From assembly GCA_036785705.1 (NCBI GenBank), contig JAWUZG010000001.1, positions 6,138,001 to 6,202,000 on the forward strand: DNA of 64,000 bases. Reading direction: 5' to 3'. Each line of letters starts with the position of its first letter. Within the stretch, counting starts at the first letter, position 1. The position numbers were made by a program, and so were the translations under genes. Under the pieces are notes generated by a model that was not told the DNA's origin, ran no database searches, and was given only the letters and a program-made list of their open reading frames with translations. Origin of the DNA: Acanthornis magna (lineage: Eukaryota > Chordata > Aves > Passeriformes > Acanthizidae). Positions 1 to 12,410 of the stretch are shown here, piece after piece.

Positions 1-3000
1 AAGTAGCTATAGCAATGAGAGATTATGTCAGATAAGCCAAAGTCGACTGTCATTGCTAACATCAGGAATGTTGCACTGGATAATGGTCACTGTTAGACAC
101 AACAGGGCCTTAGCTGGAATCCTTTGTGGTGATTAAGGAAAAAAACAACATTATTCATATCTCATGGGCATCAGCACATGGATGTAACATCGTGGAAAAT
201 ACTTGGAGAATAGAAGGCCTGACATCAAACTCTGCATAAATCTCTGCCTCTGGCTTGGTAAGTATGGACATGTTCCTAGAAGAGGACAAACTGCAGAGAT
301 ATCACACCCTGTTACAGGTCTCTGATGAGAATGTCATTCATAAATACCTTAAGTATCATTAACTCGTATAATCTGACCCTCTGAACAATTCAGAGTACAT
401 CTAATTCAAGAGCAACTCAAAATAAAAAAAAATCTAGCTTTTCCTGCATGAAAGCTAATAACTGCATGTGACTACAGCCCAGCTTTCAAAATGTACTTAG
501 TTTTATTTTGAGGATTTAGAAGTGGGGGATCCAATACGTCCCCCTAGAATGTAACATGATTGTGCTAAGAAAGAAAAGGGACCTTAATTTTATTATTTTT
601 TTTCTGTCAAATTTGCTGTCATGGAGTCTCACTTTATGTTTCAGAACAAGATTAAAGCATTCTGGGTATTTTTATTTCCATTTTGTAAAGGCATAATAAT
701 AGCACTGAAAAACCTATTAATAAACAGCATAATACACATTTATGTGTATTTATTTTTTTCTTGTTTTCGCTCATTGCCTATGATAATATTAAAGAAAAAC
801 ACAACCATTAGTGACATCTTAACTTTGGAAGTACCAAACACTGAGACTCTCTCTCCTTGCATGAATAGCACTTGATTCAACTTCCACCGTATAGGTTGAA
901 GACCTGAAGGAATCTTGCAGCCAATGGGACAATTTCAGGATCTGTGTTTCCTAACATAAAATGTATGCAATCTATGAATGTCCTTTCAGACTCTCTTTAT
1001 TTGGATTTTGTTAAAAACAGATGAATGACTCTAAGTAGACTGAGTATCACCTGTATCCAGGAATAGTCTCAGAGAAATTAATGAGACTACTTATGAACTA
1101 AGGACCTAATTTAAGTCAGGGTGAGGTGACATAGCTTGATGCTTACTTGGCCAGACTTAGCAGGCAATATATTTTTAGATTGTTTTTTTTTTGGAAAGTC
1201 AAAAAATCTTTGTCTGCCTTCACCCAAAGATTGTGCAGTCTTCTCTAAGACTGATCAACAGACCAGAATTGTCTAGGAATGTGAGCTTACAGCCAAGTAA
1301 AATCATTAATATAATCAAAATAAATATAAAGATCCTTCTTGTCAGCTCTCAGTCCATCTTTTATCTTATTCTGCTCTCCGAAACATCTCTTTCCTGGTCT
1401 TGACAGAATATGGAAGTATCAGTGCATTTGAGCTATTAGAGAATGCACTATAAAGAAAAAGAAAGTTTGATCTTTTGGATATAAGTAACATAGACAGGGC
1501 TGCTGGTTTCTGACTGATTTTTCCTCCTCATTATGAGAATATAGATTTTGAGTATTGTTGGTTGTTGTTGCTGTTGTATTTATTATGACTGGTAATTCTC
1601 ATGAAACAAGGCACAAGGGATAATATTCCGTGAAAAGCTACGCCATCCTTCCCAAAAGTTTTCTTGAATCTTTCTCTGAATTATCTGCTTCCCTCCACCA
1701 CAAAGGAAAAATTCGGGGTTTGACAACTGTGATTCACCATAATAGCTGTACTTTAGGAAACATATTAGTCATTGAAAAAAACCCCAATGATCTTTTACAG
1801 CCACACTCTTTCATTCCCTAGAAGTACATTAAGCCTATATAAGCTCAGGATGATACTCAATCATTTTATTAGAAAATTTCTGTAAGTAGATGGACCAGAA
1901 TCACGTCACTGTATCCTCAAGGGGCACTAATGTGATTCTGTCTTTGCCTGTGTCTTTCCTTAAGAGTTCACTTCTTATTTCTGTAGCTGAAAGAAATGAT
2001 CTGGCTGATCCAAGTAATCCAAACACACCCTGAGCATATTTTACTTCACTATGAGTAATTAAAAAAGCTGAATTTTTATGTTCAAAAATCTAGTAAGTGT
2101 CATTATAGGGTATACAGATCCTATTTCCATTTCCATCCACTACACTGGTATCTATGCTCACACCACACAAGTTTTTTTCTGCTTTCTCTGCAGCCACCTA
2201 TAATATCTATGCATAGAAATGAGATCATTCAGTCAGGCCATTACTTCTAAGTCAAGAAGTGCTTATTCACTAAAGTAGGAAGAAATATCTTGACAAATCA
2301 ACACTCCACTACCTCTAAATGCCCAATTGTTTCCAGCTGCAAACAGAAATTGCTGCTCCTGCTTCTCCCTGTTCCCTGCTTAGCAATTCTGCAGAGTTCC
2401 TGGGAGGGTGGTTACGAAGGTGGGGAGGGAGTCTACATTGCAGAGGAAATGACCTTTCTATTGGCAAGATCTGCTTGAAACCACCCTGCCTTTGCGCTGC
2501 TGATTAAAATGCCAGTTCACGCAGAGAGAGGGAAGGCAACAAGGTATTGCTGTTAGTATTTTATACAGCACAAAAAACAGACCACTGATCAAAGTTATAT
2601 TAAATGGCACTGATGAAGCAGAACTGAGAAACATAAAACGTTATGTCAGTAAGTAAATAGCATAGTGTCATTTGTATGTCAAAAAAGGGTAACATATTCC
2701 ATGTAACTCTAAAGTTTTTAGAGTTTTAAAATTAATAAAATATTGGACTATGATATCACATAAATGTCAAGACAGAACACATGTAGACCAAAATCTGGAG
2801 TCCATCTAAGCTAAAAGTCATCGTCCAGAAAAAGGGAAATGAAACTAAGTATTCTGTTTTCAAGGGCCTTCAACATGAAAGCTGAGAAATCTTGAAGAGC
2901 CATGTGGAAAATTTCTGCCTGTTTGGAAACTCATTTTTTCAACTTTCTATACATGGAAATGATCAGAAATAAAGGAAAGCTGTTTATTTTTTACTGTAAG

Positions 3001-4380
3001 CAGCTCTGTTCCAAAACCAAGAAAAGCCCCTATTTTTGAACTTTTCTCATAGCTTGTTTGTCAGACTTTTCTTATTAATGTTGTGCTTCATTCCAGGGTA
3101 GAATGTACCTACTCTGGCATCATATAAGACAAGAACGTGTACAGGACTATTACAGAATCACGTTTGTAACACATCTGGCTGCCCACTACAGATTGTGTGG
3201 AAAGGAGACAACTTTGCCAAGCAAGTTCTGGCTCCTTCCAACAGGCAGTGTGAGATCCCACTACCTGCGCAGCAAAAGATATTTCAAAACCGCTACAAAG
3301 TCAGCCACTGGGTCTGGCAGGCTGTCCTTAGAAAATAGCCCAGCACCAGATAATTTGGAGAATTTAGTCCTCAGTTGGTTGTGGTGCTGTTTATACAAAA
3401 GATCTTCCCATGTGGCAGTTTCCTGTACAAAGAAAATTATAAAATAATGTTAACTCAGGCACAGATTTTTTAATTTGTTACTTATTTTTAATTTTTAAGT
3501 GGTCTATCTATGTACTCAGGGAAAAGTGTGTTTCACATCTGCAGAGAAAAGAATAGATTGGGAAAACATTTTCTTTTTTTTTTTAAATTTCAAATAAGAC
3601 ACTAAAAAAAAGAAATTTCATGTGCAAGCCTGTAAACTTTGATGGATTATTGTTTAATAATATTTTGTCTCCTCAAAAAAAATTAATAATATTTTGTCTC
3701 CTCGCTGTTTAAATCTTTACAATTTCTATCAATGTCCAGCCTAAGTTGAATAAATATTTATTCCAAATATGAGTAATTGTCAGCCAAAGAGTGAGATTTT
3801 CCAATTTTGGAAAGTGAATTCTGTGACAAATCAAAAGCAATATCAGCAATAAAAAAGTTGGATTAGTTTGACTCTAACATTTTGTTGCTTTCATTTTTTA
3901 CTCTGTATTTATCAGAAAGCGGTTTGGTTTTCTATGGAAGTGAACTAAAAGAAAGACACACAAGTTCTGTGCTGTATTAAATGGCTTTTTATAACCTTAA
4001 TTATTCTATTATTATATGGTGTTTTATTACAATTATTATTTTGATAGATACAATTTTAAATCTTGTAGCATCCTTGTGCTAAGGGCCAATATTTAATATA
4101 AAAATAAGTGTCCTAGTCAGATTTGTCACATGATTTATAAAGAACTGCAAGCATGAAGGAGCGGGAGGCTGGGATCCAACATCTATCTTCCTTGGCTTAT
4201 AAGAGATGCTGGGAGAAGAAGGGCTGACACAATTTTATGTTAATACATTTGATATCTTAGACATTCTGGATATAACTGTGTGCAAATAAAATCAGGAAAA
4301 AAACCCTTCTGGTGACTGATATTTCAGCATTTGAGGTTGGTGTCTATCATACTACTCCACACTCAGGTGTGCCATAAAAT
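1..4380. other. 5' intergenic flank, distal part
   Basis: AT-rich noncoding DNA about 16-20 kb upstream of the SEMA3E start codon. Apart from the 21-bp direct repeat near 3.65 kb, it shows only short T runs (about 585-602), a small GTT-rich stretch (about 1558-1575) and scattered short open frames. The longest frame (3103-3447, 114 codons) has no recognisable domain, signal peptide or splice context and is taken as chance. No gene is seen. Confidence 0.7.
3654..3703. repeat. 21-bp perfect direct repeat split by A8
   Basis: TTAATAATATTTTGTCTCCTC occurs at 3654-3674 and again, identically, at 3683-3703, with eight A residues between. This looks like a recent local duplication or replication slippage of a 29-bp unit. 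It is too short to be assigned to a transposon target-site duplication. Confidence 0.9.
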
Positions 4381-4405
4381 ATGTTCTCATATTTTATGAG
4401 AACAT
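4381..4405. repeat. Perfect 10-bp inverted repeat with 5-nt loop
   Basis: ATGTTCTCAT is followed by ATTTT and then ATGAGAACAT, giving a perfect 10-bp stem. It abuts the left edge of an ancient retroelement fragment. No function is apparent. Confidence 0.9.
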
Positions 4406-4408
4406 CTG

Positions 4409-4552
4409 AAAAAGGAGAGGAAGGAAGGAGAGAAAAATGACCTTTTCAGGTTATTCAGACTCGCACAGGAAGCCAGTGAAGCAGAACCACATCACACTGA
4501 CTTCTTGGACTCTGTCACAATTTGTCACTCTGCTCTACTGCAAAGTTCATCC
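4409..4552 (-). mobile_element. Ancient L3/MIR-type retroelement 3' fragment (a)
   Basis: Read on the + strand, the segment follows the complement of the widespread amniote L3/MIR-type tail in order: a GA-rich block, then TGACCTTTTCAGGTTATTC, then CGCACAGGAAGCCAGTGAAGCAGA, and at the end TGCTCTACTG...TTCATCC. This corresponds to the usual order 'gtgacttgcccaaggtcac', 'acaggaagtcagtggcagag', 'tgctctaaccac..gaccatcc'. It is heavily diverged, as expected for an old insertion. The assignment rests on recalled consensus order, not an alignment, and the strand is given relative to the MIR sense consensus. Confidence 0.45.
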
Positions 4553-7500
4553 ATTTTGTACCACTATAAAACCAGAAATCGATGCAACAGAAAAAGTCTT
4601 TTAGATAAAGGGTACTGACAGATGTAGTTTACTGAGATTTCTCCTGCAACATTTTTTTTAAAAGGAAAAACAACATTCCTTCTTACTGAATATGATGTTA
4701 GTTTTACCACCTCTAGCAAAAATAACACATTGTAATTTTCTGGTTCACTTACAGTGCTACTGCACTTTTTATGCTTTTGTGCAGTATGATCATGGTCTCT
4801 ATTTGATAATTAATAACATCTGCCTTCCTTACACAACAAATTATGTTTCTTAAACAGAAGTTTTTTCCATTTCTACAAGTTTTGCATGAGTCTTTTGACA
4901 AGTTTTCAAATGCTTAACTTTGTGCAACTTTCTGAAGAGTTTGAAGTGCGTATGAGAGCAGATTATCTTAGCTTTTGAATCTGAAAGAACATGGTTTACT
5001 TATAACTCAACCTGCTTCTCTTGTGACTTCTTAAGCAGGGAATATATGAATAAAAGAATTAATCTTACAGTCTGATGTGTAAAGTATTTTGAAATATAAA
5101 ATGTATGCATTTTTATAAGGTGATTGTCTATCTAAAAGATGTTTGTATTCCAGACTTGATATGTTTAGACTCCATAAATATTCAAAGAAATATCTTTGTT
5201 GTATACCTTTAACATGTAAAGTAATATCTCATTTTTTTTAATTACAGGGAACTTCAGACATGAAGAAATTAAATGACCTCAACAAACACCACCAAAGCAG
5301 AGGCAGGAATTGAATCTGGATCTCCCGAATGTTAATTATTTGGTTTCATTTGAAGAATTAGACCTTTAATATGTTATTATTCAGTATCTTTCATTTGACA
5401 TTCCTGCAGTTGTTTTGGCTCCAAGAAGAGCATATTTAGCAAGCAGCAAAAAGCTGTGTATTCATTTCAGCAATTTTGGAAGGAAGCAGCTGGCTTGTTA
5501 TTATTCGAGTAAATTCCATTTTCTGGGCCTTGAAACTTTCTTTTTTAGACAGACAATGAAATAACAAAATCAAAGTGCATGATCCATGGTGCTGTGTCAT
5601 GGCTGCCGCTTGGAAGAAATGGGCGTGCAATTAGCAACTGCATTTTCTGTTGAACAATACAATGTGTATATATATGGTCAGTATTTTAGGGAGACTGACT
5701 GTGTTCTTGATAAACCTAAGCAATCCAGGTAGATTCTATCTCAGCTAAATGCAGCTGCTTAAATAATTAAAGACATTCAAACCATGCTGTAGAACACAGA
5801 CATCTAAATGTCCACTATAGTCTATAAAGTAGGAACAATGAATGAGCCATGTGAGACAGAGATATCTTGTCACTGGGTGGAGCAAAGAGGTAAAAAATTG
5901 AAAAGGACAAATAGGGAGATCTAAGACATACTTTGTTTTTAATGTGTTACATTTAATAGGTAGTTATTTTTAAAGTAGTTGCTTCCCTGTAGAAAAATAC
6001 TGCTAAGTAGTTATATTTAGCCTCTAAGAATTATGTAGCTGTTGTTCTGTCTATCTACCTGTTTAAGTGTGCTCTTTGCTTGCTTGAGCAAATTTTGACT
6101 GTTATATAAGATTTTTAAGCCTTTTTCTGTCAGGTTAGACAATTAGCTCCTAGAACAACATTAGCGTTTGTACAATTTTCTCAGTTTTCTGGATGGAGTC
6201 ACTGGTTTTCTTTGGAGTGACCACCATGAAGTTTAAACACAGCTTTTGTTGCTGCCAGTCAAATTATGGCAGAAGGAAATTCTCATGATCCTCACACTGA
6301 AGCTTCAAAACCATAAGCTTGTTTTCCAAAATAGAAACAAACTTTACAAATAAAATCTTTTTGCAATATTTGATTTTAAATTTGATGATTTTTTGACTGT
6401 AGAAATTATCCATATGAAGAGGCATTACAGAAAGGCAAGAAACTGGTGAATGTGGTCCAAGGGAGAGTGAAATGCATGCCTAAAAGCAAGGTGTGGATGA
6501 TTAACAGGAAATAATTATTAATTCATTTGAACATTTTATATTTTATTTTTATTATGTTTTCATTATGCAGGAATTTAATCCAAAATATCCAGTGAGAGTT
6601 GGAATCTTGTTTTGCTATCCGGTGATATTAAAAATATTACCTTTAATAGAAGGAACTCAGACACCAAATGTTATGTGCTATTTATAAGGTGGAAAGGAGT
6701 GAGGAATTTCAACCCAAAAAAGTTGCATTTTCAGGCATTTTGGTCAATGCAGCATTCCAAATGTTGCTAAGAGCCTTTGCAGTAGACTAAAGATTAGGAA
6801 ATTTAAATAAGCTTTTGCTACCAAGGAGTCAATTAAATGTGTACGGCTGTGAAAACCCCGCAGGGATGGAGGGCAGCCTGAGCTAAGGAGGAGATCCAAA
6901 TTAAAACTGGTTCTCAGACTTGTTACTGATTATTATTTTTTTTTATTCTTTCTAAATGCTTTGCATTCTCTGTGTTCCAAGTAACACAGAATGAATTTAC
7001 GGATTTATGGAGATACAATTCCAAAATTAATACAGTCTACAGAATATAATTTCTGATTCAAATTGACAACTTTTAGGGTACCAGGAACTGTAGGGTTTTG
7101 TTCCAGGCCAAATCCAGTCCAGAACATTGGCAGCTACAACTGTCTAATTTCTGGTTTTATTGACCAGTGGTCAGTGTGACTTATTTGGGCTGAGTCCCAT
7201 TTTCAGCCACATTTAATTCCTTAAAATGAATGTGTCATCTTGTCATGGCCTCAGTGAAAAAGTGACAAATATAGATTTGATTGCACAGAATCATGTGGCT
7301 CTTGTGAACAAGGTTGATGGTGCTTGTTTTTTTTCTTTCATCAATACTGAAGTGCACCTGAGCACCAAAATGTATTTTGTCTCTGTCTGTGTGTTGCTGC
7401 TTCTAAAATAAAATGCAGGTGCTTAGGCCCAAGAGCTGACAGAGCAACTCCTTTTTGACCACTTCTTCCACTGCTGTGGCCAGGGAGGCAAAGCTGAAGT

Positions 7501-7850
7501 GGTTCATAGACATGAACCACCTGTGCCATCCTCTCATTGGGACCTTAACACTACGATATAATCTGTTCTTCTTAACTCCTTTGAAACCTTCTCTTGTAGT
7601 TTTACCTTCACTTTTTTTGCATCCTATCCTAAAAACACTGTTATCTGAAATGACATTTCTCAATTTCACCATGTACCAACTTCATCTCTTTTTGATTGCT
7701 CCTCTTTCTCATACAGCTTACAAACTGTTTTCAATATCAAGGCACTCTCTTACTTTTCTTTGTCTAAAGGAATGTGGACCACTTTCTAGCAAATTCTATA
7801 TGTATCTCTTGTTTCTTTCAAACAGGGTAGTAACTACTAATTTCCCCCCC
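4553..7850. other. Intergenic, no gene seen
   Basis: AT-rich noncoding sequence. Apart from one ancient retroelement fragment at about 5.24-5.33 kb I see nothing specific. The short open frames on both strands lack recognisable protein features. Confidence 0.65.
5240..5330 (-). mobile_element. Ancient L3/MIR-type retroelement fragment (b)
   Basis: The + strand reads ACATGAAGAAATTAAATGACC and then, after an A/C-rich gap, GCAGAGGCAGGAATTGAAT followed by CTGGATCTCC. This parallels the complement of the L3/MIR tail ('acagatgaggaaactgag..ttaagtgacttg..cacacag..ggcagagcaggaattgaacccaggtctcc'). The terminal block, with AGGAATTGAATCTGG, is the best-preserved part. The call is by pattern recall, not alignment. 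Confidence 0.55.
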
Positions 7851-7935
7851 AAAAAAAGGAAGAAAGGAAGAAAGGAAGAAAGGAGGAAAGGAGGAAAGAA
7901 GGAAAGAAGGAAAGAAGGAAAGAAGGAAAGAAGGA

Positions 7936-7987
<52 letters not shown>

Positions 7988-7989
7988 AA
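7851..7989 (+). repeat. GGAA/GAAA homopurine microsatellite
   Basis: A run of 139 nt contains only A and G on the + strand. It begins with seven A's, directly after a run of seven C's (7844-7850), passes through GGAAGAAA and GGAGGAAA variants, and ends in a clean (GAAA)n block from about 7932. The gradient from variant to pure units suggests recent expansion at the 3' side. It also creates an artificial open frame of Lys/Glu/Arg repeats (7455-8018), which is not a gene. Confidence 0.98.
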
Positions 7990-9610
7990 TGACTGGGAAA
8001 GGTGATGCTGGTGAATAATTGCCCAGTGAAAGATATATTTCAGATATTTTTCAGATTATGGGGTTTCAGGGTCCAAGTTGTGGGTCTTCTACAGAAATTA
8101 TAAGAGAATAATCATAAGATCCTGAGACCATTAAAATCTGAGGGAAGATAATAAAAGAAATCTTTACCCTAAGACAAGTTCCTGAGAATATCTGTGGAAA
8201 GAACCAGTTCAATGACACAAGTTAGAATTAAGTCTTTCCAAAAGTTAAGTGCCAGTGAAAGACATCTGTGAGTATACAATCTTATTTTTAGGGAGATAAT
8301 TTAAAGATATTTTAAAAACAGGATATTAGCTGTGGAAAATTACTGGCCTTTGAACTGAAATAAATAAAAGATGACCTCCAGTACCAAATAATTCCTCCCA
8401 TCTAACAGCTATTCAAACAGAGAAGTCAATTGGTCATTTGTTGGGTGTTCAGCCCACAGAGAAATAAGCTCCCAGCTATGGCTGATCAGGATTTATGTGT
8501 TTATAAATATATAATTTTAGTTGGCAGGCTTTCTTGATCAAGCACACCCCCTTTTTAGAAGAAAATGGCACATTTCCATAAAAGTGTCAAGTAATAGTAA
8601 TCTTTCTCAGACAGGCTTCCATTCTGCTGAGTGTTTTAGTCTGATGGTCTGAACATGGGAACTGAGTGCCAGATTTGGTGAGGTCCTGTGAAGAGTGCTA
8701 TGTGAATAAATGTACTCCAGTGCTTGAAAATTGAAAATGAGTTTTCAGTACTATAAAAATGAAAATTAAGTTTGAAGTTGAATAGAACACAAAATTCTTT
8801 TTCTCTGTCTCCAAGAAAAAATAATTACTGAATGAAAAATTACATCCACAGTGAATCTCAGAGGAAAGATCCAAGCAGATCTGTGTCAGATAATCCTCCT
8901 GTTTTAGGTGGGAATGCAAAAACACTGGACCACAGATCAACTTTATGCACTACCATATTAAAGAAAAAGAATCCCAAACAAACAAAAAAACCCAAGAGGA
9001 GTTTATATTCATGAATTTAAATAAAATTTTGACATAGTTTACGGTTGACTCTGTGGACATTTAATCACTGGTGTATTGGATTAGGAAAGGCAAGATACAC
9101 ACTCTTGCTTTAAAAGTATTGTGAGATTAATCACTTCCTAGCTATTTCCATGAAAGGTAGTTGTATCTGAAATCATTCAACAAATTCTGAATTTGTCAGC
9201 AGCCAGGAGGCAGCAGTCATTTGGATCAGTTTTTATAACATTAAGAAGCCCTAACATTACGCCATATGAATTCCAGGAGCTTAATTTTGGATTAGTTGTA
9301 GTTTGATACCACGGACTGTTGTCCAGAAGCTTGTTGGGTGCAATGCTCGAATGTATCTTCCAGTTTAGTTTAATCACAAAGGAATCCAGTTTGCATCTTC
9401 TCCCACTGCTGTGCAGTGCGAATCAAGGTGTGGCGTGTGGATCAGAAAATTCACTCCAAAGTCATAATCTCGGTCAGAACAAATTTGTCCTTGTGAAAAG
9501 ATGCATGCTTAATCAACTACTCTGTTTCTCCTCAGATAAAGTGTTATTACAGTCAAAACAGGGCATAAATCTCACAGGTTATACTTCTTAGTTCCTTTTC
9601 TGCTATTAAA

Positions 9611-9614
<4 letters not shown>
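7990..9614. other. Intergenic, no gene seen
   Basis: AT-rich noncoding DNA between the purine microsatellite and the poly-T tract. It includes a small A/C-rich patch near 8970-8995. The open frames (for example 8698-8940 minus and 9319-9591 plus) have no recognisable content. Confidence 0.65.

Positions 9615-9650
<36 letters not shown>
9615..9650 (-). repeat. Poly-T tract of 36 nt (poly-A on the minus strand)
   Basis: Thirty-six uninterrupted T's follow a run of A's. On the minus strand this is a poly-A tail. The sequence just before it in that orientation ends in GCATTAAAGTGATGG, so an ATTAAA polyadenylation hexamer lies about 20 nt before the A run. This arrangement fits either a retrotransposed transcript or simple homopolymer expansion. 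The copied sequence, if any, was not recognised. Confidence 0.95.
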
Positions 9651-9651
<1 letters not shown>

Positions 9652-12134
9652 GATTCATAACCATCACTTTAATGCAGGCTCCAGGTGTATCTTCTCAAAC
9701 TTTAGCTTTCTTTGACCTTAAAACCAGGAATTACCTATAGTTAGTGTTGATTAGTCACTAAGTATGAAATAAGAAGGAGCCAAAGAGGAAAGCAGTCGTT
9801 TCAGTTACAAATAGGTTGTTTTGCTTCCTTTGACAAATTAGAAAAAGGACAGAAAAATCCCTTGATTAAGACACACTCAAGAAAATTCATAAATGGTACA
9901 GACAGACTGTACAGATTACAAAATTTTGGTCAGAAACTGAAGACTAGTTAGAGCCGTGAGGTGACAGAAGAGGCTAACCTAGCCTCCTAAATGACATTTA
10001 TTTCCAGCAAAGTACAATGACTGCAAGGCACTGATTAGAATTTGTTCTCACAGAATGCTATCTGAATGTTAAAAGCTTACACACCATAAACAACGAGAGG
10101 CAATTGCCTGCAGTGTGTCCTGCAAGAGGCACCAGACAATCCCCTTTGTCTGCAGCTGGGATGGCAAAGACACTCGGAGCCCGAATGTTTTGTGACTATC
10201 TATTCGTGCACATGCCGGGGGAGACAGGAACATTTTCACTGCAGCAAAAGTTTGCTGACTTTGAGCTTATGAAGGTGTCCCCAATCCACCCTCGTTCCAT
10301 GCAGAAGAAGCTCAGCCTTCAAAGACACAAAGGAAGATGTACAGGAGAGGTGTCAGTGGCGTGGAGAAAGGGAGAGAGCTTTGCTGTGGGAGCACTGAGG
10401 GCAGGCAAAGGCTGCAGCAGGGAAGGCAGAGGGGTCTGTAGGTATGGGGATCCTGCCCCACTGATAAAAAGGGGCAACAAAGAGAAAGGTCCCTGCCCTC
10501 ACTTCTGTGCTTCTAAAATTTCTTGGAGTCCTCAGTGTCTTTTCATTGCACCAGCTCGGGACTAATTAATATTTTATGCTCCCTGATTTTTTTTTGGTCA
10601 CTTCCAACCCATTCTCTCCAGTTATTCCAGGAACATTTCTTGGCAGCTGACACAAAAAGGCTGTGCCAGTCTTTGCTCTGCACAGTCCTTAAACACCACC
10701 ACTGTAGGCTTTGCATCCTCAGCAAAGCCCACAAGCCCTCATAACTCACCTGATGGCATGCTATTACAGGAACTTAACTTTTTAAAAAAAATTTCCCAAC
10801 TCGTGAGCTGTAACACAGCCCTCAAGGTATTATTAGACAGTTTGAAACTAGTAAAACACAGAGGATGATAATCACACCTCAGGACCTCAGGATTCTGGGG
10901 AAACCTTTGGTCCACACTTTATGCAGTGGATGTGACCAATGTGCTCTATAGCGTGTTTGGGAGAATTCCCAACACAGGATAAATGGGTCTAAAACTAAGG
11001 AATACCTTGTTCTTTTCTAACATTGGGAACAATTTTTTTGTTGTTTTGTTTCCTATTTTTCTGTTACTAAAAAAAATCCAGGATTTTGAAATCCAACCCA
11101 GCAAATCACTGAACATTAACTTAAAGCACATAAATGCCACTGTTGAAATCAGTGAGACTGTTTGCAGTCAGAAGGGTAAATCTGTTGCCTTGGATTTTGG
11201 AAACAGAGAAATGTATTTTATTTATAGTGCTTTCATTTTTTCACAAATTGTGCTGCAACTAAATTGATGCATCACCAAAAATTCTGTTTTGTAAATTTGA
11301 AGCATAAAGTAGTGTTTTTTAATGAATATTAATAACATATTCACATTTCTCATCAACAGTTATAATTTCAGGATATTTGGTGTTCCTAGATGTCCTTATT
11401 AATAGAAATTGAATCAAATCATTTTACACAACCAGAGAATGAAGCCATCCTGTTTCTGGCCTTTCTGATGATGCAATAATTTGGCTCTGAAACCATAGGA
11501 AAATTTAACTGGAGGAATAAGAGCTACACAGACTGCAGGAGTGATATATACGAACCAAAATGAGAGGGCTCCACATTTTACAGACCACTTCTGTATTCCT
11601 GATGATTCAACAACTAATATTTTAATTATTGTTATTTTTAAAACTTTTTCATAGCAACTGCTATGGTAATTATGCTGAGCATCAACTAACACAGCAACAC
11701 CAGACTGTATAACTTGCTGTACTGTAAATCAGGGATTCCCCCAGGCAGTCATAATTTGTCTGTCCTTCTAGTTTTGTCTACTTTAACTTTTCTATTTTAG
11801 GGACTACACATGTGCTTTGTGTTAGAGCAGGGAAGTCACAGCAGACTAAACTACAGTCTATGGTGACTTTGCCTTTTGGGTCATGCCCTTCTTTGGTCTT
11901 GGAGGAAGATGGTCACATATAAAAACAAATTATGATTCAGAGGATCCCTACAGAGAGATTAACCAGAGAAATGTGGTTTTCACTGTGCCCTCACCCAATG
12001 TACAAAGTCCCTATAAAAATAGTCTTGTGCTGGTGTCATTAATCGGCTCTCTAATCCTTGCCTTGCCCACTACATACAAAGTGGTTTTGTAAATTCAAAA
12101 TAGACATGGTCCTGAGCCACATTTACAAGATCGT
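9651..12134. other. Intergenic, no confirmed gene; GC-richer patch at 10.1-10.5 kb
   Basis: This is mostly noncoding. The stretch 10104-10565 is locally GC-richer and open on the + strand, with its first ATG at 10161 (MAKTLGARMF...). The predicted peptide matches no family I recognise, has no domain, and is not flanked by clear promoter or splice signals, so I do not call it a gene. The first few hundred bases would be the body of a minus-strand retrocopy if the adjacent poly-T is a tail. Confidence 0.55.
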
Positions 12135-12410
12135 GGCATCTAGGGATGGAAAACAACCAATACATCATCTCATACACCTCCCCAGCAGGGCCGGGTAGCC
12201 TAGTTAAAAATGCCTCAAATAACATGGCTCTGACCACATCCTGAGCCAGCCAGTCACTGTCTCATTCATCCTGCTGCTGTGAAGTTTCCCTTGATTTTCT
12301 TGATAGCCTGCTTCACAGCTCCAGCCTCTAACTTTGAATTCAGCTCAGCTATGGAAAGGGAGCAAACCTCCCTTGCCTGAGGACAGCCTTTCACACACAG
12401 ACAATTGCTC
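12135..12410 (-). mobile_element. Ancient CR1 3'-end fragment, reverse orientation
   Basis: The + strand resembles the complement of old sauropsid CR1 3' ends, in the right order: a GGATGGAAAACAACC block, CATCATCT...CCTCCCCAGCAGGG, then TAGCCTAGTTAAAAATGCCTC, then GAAGTTTCCCTTGATTTTC near 12283 (equivalent to 'ggaagtttttcctaatgtcc'), and finally AAGGGAGCAAACCTCCCTTG. The 3' end would be on the left. Divergence is high and the call rests on the order of matching blocks recalled from CR1 consensus sequences. Confidence 0.5.

Noticed and set aside
7455..8018. 187-codon open frame, the longest in the window
   Set aside because: Its C-terminal part is Lys/Glu/Arg repeats produced by the purine microsatellite, and the rest resembles no protein and begins without an ATG.
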